Shown: one piece after another, positions 43,931 through 51,782 of the stretch
Numbering within the stretch: position 1 is the stretch's first letter
How the letters are laid out: each line of letters starts with the position of its first letter
DNA from: Phaeobacter sp. A36a-5a
Lineage (GTDB): Bacteria; Pseudomonadota; Alphaproteobacteria; Rhodobacterales; Rhodobacteraceae
Direction of reading: 5' to 3'
DNA length: 64,000 nucleotides
Assembly (NCBI RefSeq): GCF_037911135.1
Contig: NZ_JBBLYU010000001.1
Location: 1,364,001-1,428,000, forward strand
Translations under genes and position numbers: made by a program
Notes under the pieces: model-generated
Told to the model about the DNA's origin: nothing
The model's input: the letters and a program-made list of their open reading frames with translations, nothing else
The model's database searches: none

Positions 43931-44806
43931 ATGGCAATTACTGCATCCATGGTTAAGGAACTGCGCGACAGCACCGGCGCAGGCATGATGGACGCCAAGA
44001 AGGCGCTGACCGAAACCAATGGCGACATGGAAGCCGCCGTTGACTGGCTGCGCACCAAGGGTCTGGCAAAAGCGGCCAAGAAATCCGGCCGTACCGCCGC
44101 AGAAGGCCTGGTCGCCGTGGTCGTCGAAGGCAACAAAGGTGTTGCCGTCGAAGTGAACTCGGAAACCGACTTTGTCGGCAAAAACGCCGAGTTCCAGGAA
44201 ATGGTGTCCGGCATTGCCAAGACCGCAGTGAACGCAGCCGATGTCGACGCGCTGCTGGCGGCGGACATGGGCGGCAAAACCGTTGCCGAAACCCTGACCG
44301 ACAAGATCGCCACCATCGGTGAGAACATGGCCGTGCGCCGTATGGCCTCCCTCGAAGGTGAAACCGTTGTGTCCTATGTGCACAACGCTGCGACCGCAGG
44401 CATGGGCAAGATCGGCGTATTGGTTGCCATGAACGGCGGCGACGAAGCGATCGGCAAGCAGATTGCGATGCACATCGCAGCTGTGAACCCCGCCGCGCTG
44501 AGCGAAGCGGAGCTGGACGCCTCTGTTGTTGAGAAAGAAAAGCAGGTCCAGATGGACATCGCCCGCGAATCCGGCAAGCCGGAGCAGGTGATCGAGAAGA
44601 TGATCGTCGGCCGCATGAAGAAATTCGTGGCTGAATCGACCCTGCTGAACCAGCAGTTCGTTGTGAACCCTGACCTGACCGTTGAAGAAGCGGCCAAGGA
44701 AGCGGGCGCCACCATCACCGGTTTCGTGCGTCTGGAAGTCGGCGAAGGCATCGAAGTCGAAAAAGAAGACTTCGCAGCTGAGGTTGCCAAGGCAGCCCAG
44801 GGCTAA
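43931..44806 (+). CDS. tsf: Elongation factor Ts
   Basis: It recycles EF-Tu by nucleotide exchange. The 291-residue product has the N-terminal UBA-like region [38 protein letters not shown], the [10 protein letters not shown] core motif and the late QPFVVNP-like segment (here [13 protein letters not shown]). It follows rpsB after about 80 bases and ends at a strong terminator. Confidence 0.97.
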   Translation: MAITASMVKELRDSTGAGMMDAKKALTETNGDMEAAVDWLRTKGLAKAAKKSGRTAAEGLVAVVVEGNKGVAVEVNSETDFVGKNAEFQEMVSGIAKTAVNAADVDALLAADMGGKTVAETLTDKIATIGENMAVRRMASLEGETVVSYVHNAATAGMGKIGVLVAMNGGDEAIGKQIAMHIAAVNPAALSEAELDASVVEKEKQVQMDIARESGKPEQVIEKMIVGRMKKFVAESTLLNQQFVVNPDLTVEEAAKEAGATITGFVRLEVGEGIEVEKEDFAAEVAKAAQG

Positions 44807-44842
44807 GCCCGACGCGGGCTAACGCCCGACCGTAAGACAATT

Positions 44843-44874
44843 AAAGGCCGACGAACGCGTTTCGTCGGCCTTTT
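44843..44874 (+). terminator. Rho-independent terminator of rpsB-tsf
   Basis: The arms AAAGGCCGACGAA and TTCGTCGGCCTTT form a perfect 13-base-pair stem with a CGCGT loop, followed by a short T run. It is 36 bases after the tsf stop. Confidence 0.9.
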
Positions 44875-45299
44875 CCTTTGTGACAATGCAATATGAGAGG
44901 CGCGGCGATCAGGGGCAGGGCGCGTCAGCAGCGCCCAGATGGCAAAGCCCATGGCGCATATCATATTGGCAGTCATACGGTCGGAAGAGGGTGAGGGGCC
45001 TGTCGCGGGCCCATGTCAGGAAAGACATCGAATGGCCGCAACAAGCCCCTCAGAATATCCCGGCGCTGGCGCGGAACAATACGCGCAGCTACCGGACAGG
45101 TTAGAGAGCCTTGCAATCCCAAGGGTCATGCCCTGCGCCGTCCCAGGCCAAAGCCCCACTCACGGAACATGGTAAGTGTGCCTGTAGTTCTCCTATTGGG
45201 GAAGTAATGAATTCCATACCCAATTGCAGATAGATTGCGAAAATTGGAAGAAACTCTCTGAATATCAGCTGTAATATCCAATATATATTATAGGGATTA
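44875..45299. other. Gene-free interval downstream of tsf and luxR
   Basis: The interval between the tsf terminator and the end of luxR holds only short frames (up to about 78 codons) without ribosome sites or recognisable products. Its first 300 bases are GC-rich like the genome, and the last 120 bases (about 45180-45299) are markedly AT-rich. I see no tRNA, mobile element or terminator for luxR in it. Confidence 0.5.
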
Positions 45300-46055
45300 T
45301 CAGTTCTCCATAATATACATCTGATTGTGAAGTGCCGCTTTTAGTACCGCATGGGCTGTTGTCTCAACGGCCAGTGCCTCGCGTGCCAGGCGCAGGTGTT
45401 TTTCGACGGTCGCAGGCGTCAGCCCCATCAGAACCGCTATATCCTGAGTGGTCTTGCCGTCACCAACCCATTCCAACGCTTCTCTCTGGCGTTTTGTCAG
45501 GCTGCGGTTTGGGGGGTCATAAGGCATCGTGAGGATCTTCAGATGCGCGACATTGTTCATCAGAACGATATCATGCCCATGCGTTGCCCAGATCTCATCG
45601 ACCTCATCCTGGCTGAGGGTTTCCTCCGCCGCCAAAGATATTGCGCCCTTGAACCGTTGAGAAGCCGAATAGAAGCTGACGGTGTAGCCCGCCTTTACCC
45701 CCATGGCCGTATTGAAATCGATCACTTTCTGCGCCTGTGGTGTCAGGCATTGATTTGCCATCTGCTGCTGCACCATGCGCCAGCTGCCGGCCCCTTCGTT
45801 GTTCAGCGCCCATTGCAACATCGGCGCGTCGAAATAGAGGCCGGAGTTTACGAAGCCTTTCACGTATTCGGTGCAGTGATTGGACAGGATCACGAAATCT
45901 TCGGGGTCACCGAGCGAGGTTTTGGTCTTGTGACGCGTATAGCCGTAGATCAGCCGGTCAAAACGAAAGGCCTGCATCTGTTTGACGTGTTCCAGCCAAA
46001 GCTCCTCAAGCGTCCGCGCCCCGCATAGAAAGTCTATGTAGGCACGCAGCTTCAT
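45300..46055 (-). CDS. LuxR-family regulator with autoinducer-binding-type domain (luxR solo)
   Basis: The 251-residue product has an N-terminal autoinducer-binding-like domain (about 1-170) and a C-terminal LuxR HTH (183-245; RSLTKRQREALEWVGDGKTTQDIAVLMGLTPATVEKHLRLA). By hand alignment the six pocket positions usually W-Y-D-P-W-G read Y64-F68-D76-A77-W92-G123, so only three are kept, and the usual first HTH Glu is Gln190. No luxI synthase gene is in the window. It may sense a different ligand or a modified homoserine lactone. Its ATG overlaps the aroQ stop by four bases, so it is translated with aroQ. Confidence 0.82.
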   Translation of the reverse strand: MKLRAYIDFLCGARTLEELWLEHVKQMQAFRFDRLIYGYTRHKTKTSLGDPEDFVILSNHCTEYVKGFVNSGLYFDAPMLQWALNNEGAGSWRMVQQQMANQCLTPQAQKVIDFNTAMGVKAGYTVSFYSASQRFKGAISLAAEETLSQDEVDEIWATHGHDIVLMNNVAHLKILTMPYDPPNRSLTKRQREALEWVGDGKTTQDIAVLMGLTPATVEKHLRLAREALAVETTAHAVLKAALHNQMYIMEN

Positions 46056-46501
46056 CCCGGTTTTTCCTGATTCAAATGGCTGTTGAGCGCATCAAGTGCC
46101 ATCAGATAGCCCTGTGACCCAAATCCGCAGATCTGTCCAAGCGCGGCGCGCGCGATATAGGAGCGATGGCGAAATTCCTCGCGTGCATGGATGTTTGACA
46201 GGTGAACTTCAACCACCGGCAGGGCGATGGAAAAAATCGCATCCATCAGCGCGATGGAGGTATGGGTATAGGCGCCTGCATTGAGGATGATCCCGGCGTA
46301 GCTGCCGCGGGCCCCGTGCAGCGCATCAAGCAGCGCGCCTTCGTGATTGGACTGCTCGCACGTCACCGAAAGCCCGAGTGACGCGCCATGGTCGATGCAG
46401 CGTTGTTCAACCATCGCCAGCGTTTCATGCCCGTAAACCTCAGGCTGGCGCGTTCCCAACAGGTTCAGGTTGGGGCCGTTCAAAACCAGGATGTTGTGCA
46501 T
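46052..46501 (-). CDS. aroQ: Type II 3-dehydroquinate dehydratase
   Basis: It dehydrates 3-dehydroquinate in the shikimate pathway or in quinate breakdown. The 149-residue product has the type II signature ILVLNGPNLNLLGTRQPEVYG with the catalytic Tyr, QSNHEGALLDALH, the segment LNAGAYTHTSIALMDAI (most relatives read NPGA) and EVHLSNIHAREEFRHRS. Length is normal. I start at ATG 46501; the longer open frame upstream lacks support. It is coupled to luxR downstream, which is unusual for a housekeeping aro gene. Confidence 0.9.
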   Translation of the reverse strand: MHNILVLNGPNLNLLGTRQPEVYGHETLAMVEQRCIDHGASLGLSVTCEQSNHEGALLDALHGARGSYAGIILNAGAYTHTSIALMDAIFSIALPVVEVHLSNIHAREEFRHRSYIARAALGQICGFGSQGYLMALDALNSHLNQEKPG

Positions 46502-46726
46502 GTCGATATCCAATAACTCTGTGATGCCCCGATTGCCCGTCTTCCGCCCAATAGAGGACATTTGCCGTGGTGCGGGCTCGCCGGGATGGTCGCCAGTCTC
46601 CAGCCCTGCCGGCGCGTCGTTGGCTGGCCCAAGTGACAGGCGCAGGATCGGTTGGCCAGCCCGTCAGCGCTGCGGCCGCTCCGCCGTAATTCGCTCATAT
46701 TGATATATATTTTAGAATAATATGCA

Positions 46727-46740
46727 AGCGAGCTATCGCT
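46727..46740. repeat. Short inverted repeat in the AT-rich region upstream of aroQ
   Basis: AGCGA-GCTA-TCGCT is a perfect inverted repeat of two 5-base arms. It lies about 230 bases upstream of the aroQ start, just beside an AT-rich stretch (about 46695-46728) that probably holds the promoter. It could be a regulator site, and LuxR is the obvious candidate, but the arms are short. Confidence 0.25.
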
Positions 46741-46765
46741 AACGTTGTCTTCTAGACGAGCAGTG

Positions 46766-47767
46766 TCAATCTGGCGTGTTTGTCAGGATGATCTTGCCCA
46801 GAACGCTTCTGTTTTGCATTTCTGTCAGGGCAGCAGCGGCTTCGGTCATCGGATACTGCGCGTGGATGCGCGGTCGAATGTCACCTTTGCAATAGAGCTC
46901 AAACAGCTCACCGACATTGGTGCGATGCTGCTCTGGCGCCCGCTGAACGGCGGCGCCCCAGAATACGCCGACGATCTGGCATCCTTTCAGGAGCGGCAGG
47001 TTCATCGGCATTTTTGCGATGCCGGCGGCAAAACCGACAACCAGATAGCGGCCCTGCCAGGCCATCGCGCGAAGCGCCGGTTCGGCATAGGGGCCGCCGA
47101 CCGCATCATAGACCACATCGATCCCGGTTTTCCCCGCCATCGCCTTGAGGTTCTTTCCAAAGGCAATCTGGTCCTCCTTGTCGGGCGCATGGCCGTAGAT
47201 CACCGTCGCATCCGCGCCGATCTTCTCGCAGAAGGCCGCCTTCTCGGCGGAGGACACCGCAGCGATGACACGCGCCCCTGCGGCCTTGGCGAGTTCGATT
47301 GCGGCAGAGCCAACCCCGCCAGCGGCGCCCAGCACCAGCACGGTCTCTCCCGGTTGCAGCTGTGCCCGCTCCTTCAGCGCGTGATGAGATGTGCCGTAGG
47401 TAAAGACAAAACCAGCCGCATCGAGATAGGGCATCTGATCGGGAATCTTGATGGCGCTGGCGGCAGGGACGCAGATATGGGTGGCAAACCCGCCGTATCC
47501 CGTCAACGCCAGAACCCGGTCGCCGATGTTCAGATTATCGACGTCCTTGCCAAGGGCGATAACCTCGCCCGCGATTTCACCGCCCGGTGCAAAGGGACGC
47601 GGTGGTTTGATCTGATAGAGGTCCTGTATCATCAGAGTATCAGGATAGTTCACGCTGGCGGCATGGATCGCCACAAGCACATCCCTGGGGCCGGGGACGG
47701 GATCGTCCTGTGCGCTCCACTGCAGGGTTTCGGGGCCGCCTGGAGCGGTGGAGAGCATCGCATGCAT
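46766..47767 (-). CDS. Zinc-independent quinone oxidoreductase-like medium-chain dehydrogenase
   Basis: The 333-residue product is an MDR-family enzyme of the NADPH:quinone oxidoreductase type. It has the N-terminal substrate domain (HAASVNYPDTLMIQDLYQ, PFAPGGEIAGEVIALG) and a nucleotide-binding domain with VLVLGAAGGVGSAAIELAKAAG. The Cys/His ligands of zinc alcohol dehydrogenases are missing. It probably reduces enones, quinones or acyl-CoA double bonds with NADPH. It is divergent from the nitronate-monooxygenase-like gene, which together with its family suggests membership of the same catabolic cluster. Confidence 0.85.
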   Translation of the reverse strand: MHAMLSTAPGGPETLQWSAQDDPVPGPRDVLVAIHAASVNYPDTLMIQDLYQIKPPRPFAPGGEIAGEVIALGKDVDNLNIGDRVLALTGYGGFATHICVPAASAIKIPDQMPYLDAAGFVFTYGTSHHALKERAQLQPGETVLVLGAAGGVGSAAIELAKAAGARVIAAVSSAEKAAFCEKIGADATVIYGHAPDKEDQIAFGKNLKAMAGKTGIDVVYDAVGGPYAEPALRAMAWQGRYLVVGFAAGIAKMPMNLPLLKGCQIVGVFWGAAVQRAPEQHRTNVGELFELYCKGDIRPRIHAQYPMTEAAAALTEMQNRSVLGKIILTNTPD

Positions 47768-47931
47768 GAGTGATTATCCTGTCATGGTGGCCGAACCCTG
47801 GCCGGTGTGACGTCAAGTCTTCTGTGCAGATCTTGCGTTGTCAATGAATTTGCGAAATGCAATTCTGCTCTGCAAACGATCTGTTTTCCAACCGGAAAGC
47901 GGCCTGAATTCTGCTGGATAAGGGGCTGGAA

Positions 47932-48954
47932 ATGAAGAAAAATTACCTCACCCAGGGTGGGCAGCCTATGCCCAAAGCCCTGCAGGGGCTTGGGCTGCCG
48001 TTGATTGGCGCGCCGCTGTTCATCATATCCGTGCCCGACCTCGTCATTGCCCAATGCAAGGCCGGAATCGTTGGGTCCTTCCCGGCGCTGAACGCGCGTG
48101 AGGCTGAGGGCGAGCCGCCGCTTCTGCAAGCCTGGTTGAAACAGATCACCGAGGCGCTGGACCGCCATAACCAGGACAACCCGGATCATCCGGCGGCACC
48201 CTTTGCGGTCAATCAGATTGTTCACCGGTCAAATACCAGGCTGGAGCGTGATCTTGAGATCTGTCATCGCTGGAAGGTGCCGCTGTGGATCACATCACTG
48301 GGGGCGCGACCGGAGGTGAATGAGGTGGCTCACGATTGCGGCGGCATCGTGCTGCATGATGTGATCAACAATCGCTTTGCCCATAAGGCCATCGAGAAGG
48401 GCGCAGATGGTCTGATCGCGGTTGCCGCAGGGGCAGGCGGCCATGCCGGGCAGCTGTCGCCGCTGGCGCTGATCAGCGAAATCCGCAGCTGGTTTCACGG
48501 CCCCCTTGCGCTGTCGGGAGCAATCGCCAATGGCCGCTCTCTGCTGGCGGCCCGGGCGCTGGGGGCCGATTTCGGCTATGCCGGGTCACCTTTTATCGCC
48601 ACTGAGGAAGCCAATGCGCAGCAGGCGTACAAGCAGATGATCGTCGACAGCAGTGCCGATGATATCGTCTATTCCTCATTGTTTACAGGTGTTTCTGGTA
48701 ACTACCTGCGTGGTTCCATTCAGAAGGCGGGGCTTGATCCCGACAATCTGGCCAGCGCCGATGCGACGGCGATGAATTTCGCCGGTGGGTCATCCAAGCC
48801 CAAGGCCTGGAAGGAGATCTGGGGATCCGGTCAAGGTATCGGGGCGGTCACAGAGGTGCAGCCGGTCGCCACATTGGTTGCGGAGATCGCCGCCGATTAC
48901 GAGGCCGCGGGCAGAGCGCTGGCGGCAGAGTTTACCACAATCGGAGACGTATAA
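47932..48954 (+). CDS. Nitronate monooxygenase / 2-nitropropane dioxygenase family flavoprotein
   Basis: The 340-residue product has the TIM-barrel FMN fold of the family: LPLIGAPLFIISVPDLVIAQCKAGIVGSFPALN, GADGLIAVAAGAGGHAGQLSPLALI with the conserved His-containing loop, and ALSGAIANGRSLLAARALGADFGYAGSPFIAT. Family members oxidise nitronates, but many act in other reactions, so the substrate is open. The start could be ATG 47932 or the ATG 12 codons later. The downstream kinase gene overlaps its stop by one base. Confidence 0.85.
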   Translation: MKKNYLTQGGQPMPKALQGLGLPLIGAPLFIISVPDLVIAQCKAGIVGSFPALNAREAEGEPPLLQAWLKQITEALDRHNQDNPDHPAAPFAVNQIVHRSNTRLERDLEICHRWKVPLWITSLGARPEVNEVAHDCGGIVLHDVINNRFAHKAIEKGADGLIAVAAGAGGHAGQLSPLALISEIRSWFHGPLALSGAIANGRSLLAARALGADFGYAGSPFIATEEANAQQAYKQMIVDSSADDIVYSSLFTGVSGNYLRGSIQKAGLDPDNLASADATAMNFAGGSSKPKAWKEIWGSGQGIGAVTEVQPVATLVAEIAADYEAAGRALAAEFTTIGDV

Positions 48955-50036
48955 TGGTACGCGGCAGTTCAAACGGCAAAGACCGCAGCGGCTCTGATCG
49001 TGAACAAGGCGCAGCGGCGCTGGATTTGCGCGCTATAGAGCATTACATGCGCGGACGGCTGCCGGGCTTTGACGGGCCGATCACAGCCCGCAAATTCCAG
49101 AACGGCCAGTCCAATCCCACCTATCTGTTGTCGACCGATGCGGGGCAATATGTGCTGCGGCGCAAACCACCCGGTGTGCTGCTGAAATCCGCCCATGCGG
49201 TCGAGCGTGAGTTTCGTGTTCAGACCGCGTTGCGCAACACCGAAGTGCCGGTCGCCATGATGCATCATCTCTGCGAGGATGATAGCGTCATCGGATCGTC
49301 TTTTTACTTGATGGAACATGTGGTTGGGCGGAATTTCTCAGACCCGTCACTGCCGGATCTGTCGCCGACCGAGCGTGGCGCGGTGATGGATGAAATAAGC
49401 CGCGTGCTGGCGGCGCTACACGGGGTTGATGTCACCGCTGTCGGTCTGTCCGACTACGGGCCCGAGGGCAATTACTTCACGCGCCAGCTGGCGCGGTGGA
49501 GCAAGCAGTATCGCGCCAGCGAGGTCGAAACCATTGCCGAAATGGATGATCTGATCGCCGCGCTGGATGCGCAGATGCCTGCGGATGATGGGCAGCGCGG
49601 ATTGGTGCACGGTGATTACCGCATCGACAATATGATCTTTGCTGCAGAGGGAACCAACTGTCGTGCGGTGCTCGACTGGGAGCTGTCGACGATCGGCCAC
49701 CCCTATGCAGATCTCGCCGGGGTCATCATGCAGTGGCAGATGCCACCCGGCCGCGAGGGGCGCGGACTGGCCGGGCTTGACCGGCGCGAGCTTGGTCTGC
49801 CATCAGATAAAGCCTTTATTGCAAGCTATTGTAAACGCAGAGGTTTGCCCGGAGTTGATAACTTTGGCTATTATCTCTCCTTCAGCTTCTTTCGGATGGC
49901 TGCGATCCTGCAGGGTGTGCGCAAAAGAGGGCTTGATGGCAATGCGTCAAACCCCGAACATGCAGCGCGACTGGGCGCATTTGTGCCGGAGTTTGCGCGC
50001 GCCGGGCTCGCCGCGTTGACGCGTAGTTTTGACTAG
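48954..50036 (+). CDS. APH-family phosphotransferase (ACAD10/11-kinase type)
   Basis: The 360-residue protein has the aminoglycoside-phosphotransferase fold: ITARKFQNGQSNPTYLL, YVLRRKPPGVLLKSAHAVEREFRV, the catalytic loop LVHGDYRIDNMIF and the metal-binding VLDWELSTIGHPYADLAG. This subtype is the kinase of ACAD10/11 and LvaA-like proteins, which phosphorylate hydroxy-acyl substrates, not antibiotics. That role would fit the acyl-CoA genes around it. Its start overlaps the flavoprotein stop by one base (TAATG). Confidence 0.85.
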   Translation: MVRGSSNGKDRSGSDREQGAAALDLRAIEHYMRGRLPGFDGPITARKFQNGQSNPTYLLSTDAGQYVLRRKPPGVLLKSAHAVEREFRVQTALRNTEVPVAMMHHLCEDDSVIGSSFYLMEHVVGRNFSDPSLPDLSPTERGAVMDEISRVLAALHGVDVTAVGLSDYGPEGNYFTRQLARWSKQYRASEVETIAEMDDLIAALDAQMPADDGQRGLVHGDYRIDNMIFAAEGTNCRAVLDWELSTIGHPYADLAGVIMQWQMPPGREGRGLAGLDRRELGLPSDKAFIASYCKRRGLPGVDNFGYYLSFSFFRMAAILQGVRKRGLDGNASNPEHAARLGAFVPEFARAGLAALTRSFD

Positions 50037-50060
50037 GCCAAGCGGCCAAGGGGACAGGGC

Positions 50061-50855
50061 ATGGACAGCAACCACACAGCGTCAGCGGATGCGGAGAAAG
50101 ACCGCAATTTTGTCACCGCCTTGGCGCGGGGGCTGGATGTGCTGCGCGCGTTTCGGCGCAATGAGCTGGAGCTGACCAACACTGATCTGGCCGACCGCAC
50201 AGGCCTGCCAAAGCCGACCGTATCGCGGCTGACCTATACCCTGTGCCAATTGGGCTACCTCGTGCAGGATCCGCAGTCGGGGACGTATCGGTTGGGGGCA
50301 GGGGTTCTGCGTCTGGGCTATGGCGTGCTGGCGGGAATGGATATCAGCGACCGTGCCTCGCAAATCCTGCGGGATCTGAGGAATGGAGAAAATTCCTATA
50401 TTACCAGCGCATTAGGCGAAGCACATCATGCTGACGTCATCTATATCGCGGTGCATCGCTCGCGCGAGGATGTCTCGCTTGCGGCACATGTCGGGATGCG
50501 TCTGCCGTTGTTTTTCTCGGCCGTTGGCCGCGCCATTCTGGCCGGCATGTCACCCGATCAGCGGACGGAGAGCCTGAAGATCGCCGACGCGCTTGACCCT
50601 GAGGGAAAACAGGCGCGGCAGGATTGTCTGGGTCGCGCGCAGGAGGAATATGCGGCACGGGGCTTTTGCACCGGCTATGGCGATTGGCGCGAGGATGTGA
50701 ACGGTATCGCGGTGCCGGTTGTCTCGCTGAACGGGACACGGGTCTACGGGCTGAATGTCGGTGGACCGTCTTTTCACGTAAGCCGTGCCGTTCTGGAACA
50801 GCGCTACGCCGATCAGCTGATTTCTGCTGCCGAAACCTTAAGTATGCGCCCCTAG
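50061..50855 (+). CDS. IclR-family transcriptional regulator
   Basis: The 264-residue product has an N-terminal winged helix (RGLDVLRAFRRNELELTNTDLADRTGLPKPTVSRLTYTLCQLGYL) and the C-terminal ligand-binding GAF-like domain typical of IclR (SAVGRAILAGMSP, GYGDWREDVNGIAVPVVSLNG). Such regulators usually control neighbouring catabolic genes and respond to a pathway acid. It lies inside the cluster, directly before a large inverted repeat and the enoyl-CoA hydratase gene, and has its own AAGGGGACAGG site. Confidence 0.9.
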   Translation: MDSNHTASADAEKDRNFVTALARGLDVLRAFRRNELELTNTDLADRTGLPKPTVSRLTYTLCQLGYLVQDPQSGTYRLGAGVLRLGYGVLAGMDISDRASQILRDLRNGENSYITSALGEAHHADVIYIAVHRSREDVSLAAHVGMRLPLFFSAVGRAILAGMSPDQRTESLKIADALDPEGKQARQDCLGRAQEEYAARGFCTGYGDWREDVNGIAVPVVSLNGTRVYGLNVGGPSFHVSRAVLEQRYADQLISAAETLSMRP

Positions 50856-50892
50856 CGGTAACCCTTTGCCAAAGCGGGGGCGATATAGCTTT

Positions 50893-50946
50893 ATGCGTGG
50901 TTTTACGTAGGTCAAAATACTCGACCTCAGTCGGCAAACCACGCAT
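50893..50946. repeat. Large nested inverted repeat between iclR and the enoyl-CoA hydratase gene
   Basis: ATGCGTGGTTT at 50893-50903 and AAACCACGCAT at 50936-50946 are a perfect 11-base inverted repeat. Inside them AGGTC (50909-50913) and GACCT (50923-50927) form a second inverted repeat around 9 bases. No T run follows, so it is more likely a regulator operator or a cruciform than a terminator. The IclR regulator encoded directly upstream is the obvious candidate to bind it. Confidence 0.6.
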
Positions 50947-50998
50947 GATATCGCAAACAGCTGGCAGCAGATCGCCAGCCCAAAGGGAAGAGGCAGAG

Positions 50999-51751
50999 AT
51001 GACACAGAGCGACTGGTTGTTCCGGCAGTCACATGGGGACGGGGTTGTCGAACTCAAACTATCACGGGCCCCGGTTAATGCGTTGTCGCCCGAGTTCCTG
51101 ATGGATTTCGCCAATGTAATCAAAGAATTCGGAGAGGACCCTTCCGTCCGTGCGATCCTGTTGACCAGCGCGTTCAAGGTGTTCTCGGCAGGCCTCGATC
51201 TGAAAGCCGCGAAGGATTTCGATCTGGCAGGTCAGCGGGCTGCTGTGGATGGGCTGAACGAGGCGTTCCTCGCGCTTTACGCCTGTCCCAAGCCGGTGGT
51301 TGCGGCTGTTAATGGTGCGGCGATTGCCGGTGGCTTGTTCTTTGTCCTTTGCAGTGATGTGCGTGTAGCCCTGGTTAAATCCAAGTTTGGTCTTGCAGAA
51401 GTGCAGGCCGGGGTGGATTTTCCCGTGGCGCCGCTGGAGATCGCCCGGGCAACCCTCAGCCCCAATATTCAGCGGCGTTTGATGCTGACCGGGCAGACCA
51501 TTGGGCCAATCGCAGCCCGCAACTTCGATATCGTTGATATCATTGCCGATGATGCCGAAGATCTGCTCGGATACGCACTGAAGGAAGCACGGACACTGGC
51601 GGACTTGCCCGCCGGAACCTACGGCGCGATCAAGCAGCAGCTCCGAGGCGAGACGATCGCCAGGATCAAGGCGGCGATGGCAGCGGAATCGGATGATACC
51701 CCCTGGTTTACCAGTGAAACCGTGCCAGCGATGACCAGGCTCATCGGCTGA
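50999..51751 (+). CDS. Enoyl-CoA hydratase/isomerase family protein
   Basis: The 250-residue product is a crotonase-fold protein, with LKLSRAPVNALSPEFLMDF, SAFKVFSAGLDLKA (oxyanion hole) and VAAVNGAAIAGGLFFVLCSDVRVAL. The two glutamates of classical hydratases are not clearly in place (AAIAGGLFFVLCSD; EVQAGVDFP), so isomerase or another crotonase reaction is possible. Start ATG 50999 follows AAGAGGCAGAG. It is the first gene after the inverted repeat and is probably the head of a unit with the next two genes. Confidence 0.85.
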   Translation: MTQSDWLFRQSHGDGVVELKLSRAPVNALSPEFLMDFANVIKEFGEDPSVRAILLTSAFKVFSAGLDLKAAKDFDLAGQRAAVDGLNEAFLALYACPKPVVAAVNGAAIAGGLFFVLCSDVRVALVKSKFGLAEVQAGVDFPVAPLEIARATLSPNIQRRLMLTGQTIGPIAARNFDIVDIIADDAEDLLGYALKEARTLADLPAGTYGAIKQQLRGETIARIKAAMAAESDDTPWFTSETVPAMTRLIG

Positions 51752-51782
51752 GCCTTACCGATATCTGACGACAGGAGCCCCC

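Noticed and set aside
44880-45207. Short overlapping plus-strand frames of 64-78 codons after tsf.
   Set aside because: No ribosome site, no recognisable product and mutual overlap; treated as non-coding.
48954-50036. The APH-fold kinase as an aminoglycoside resistance gene.
   Set aside because: The sequence pattern is that of the ACAD10/11-type kinase and its neighbours are catabolic genes.
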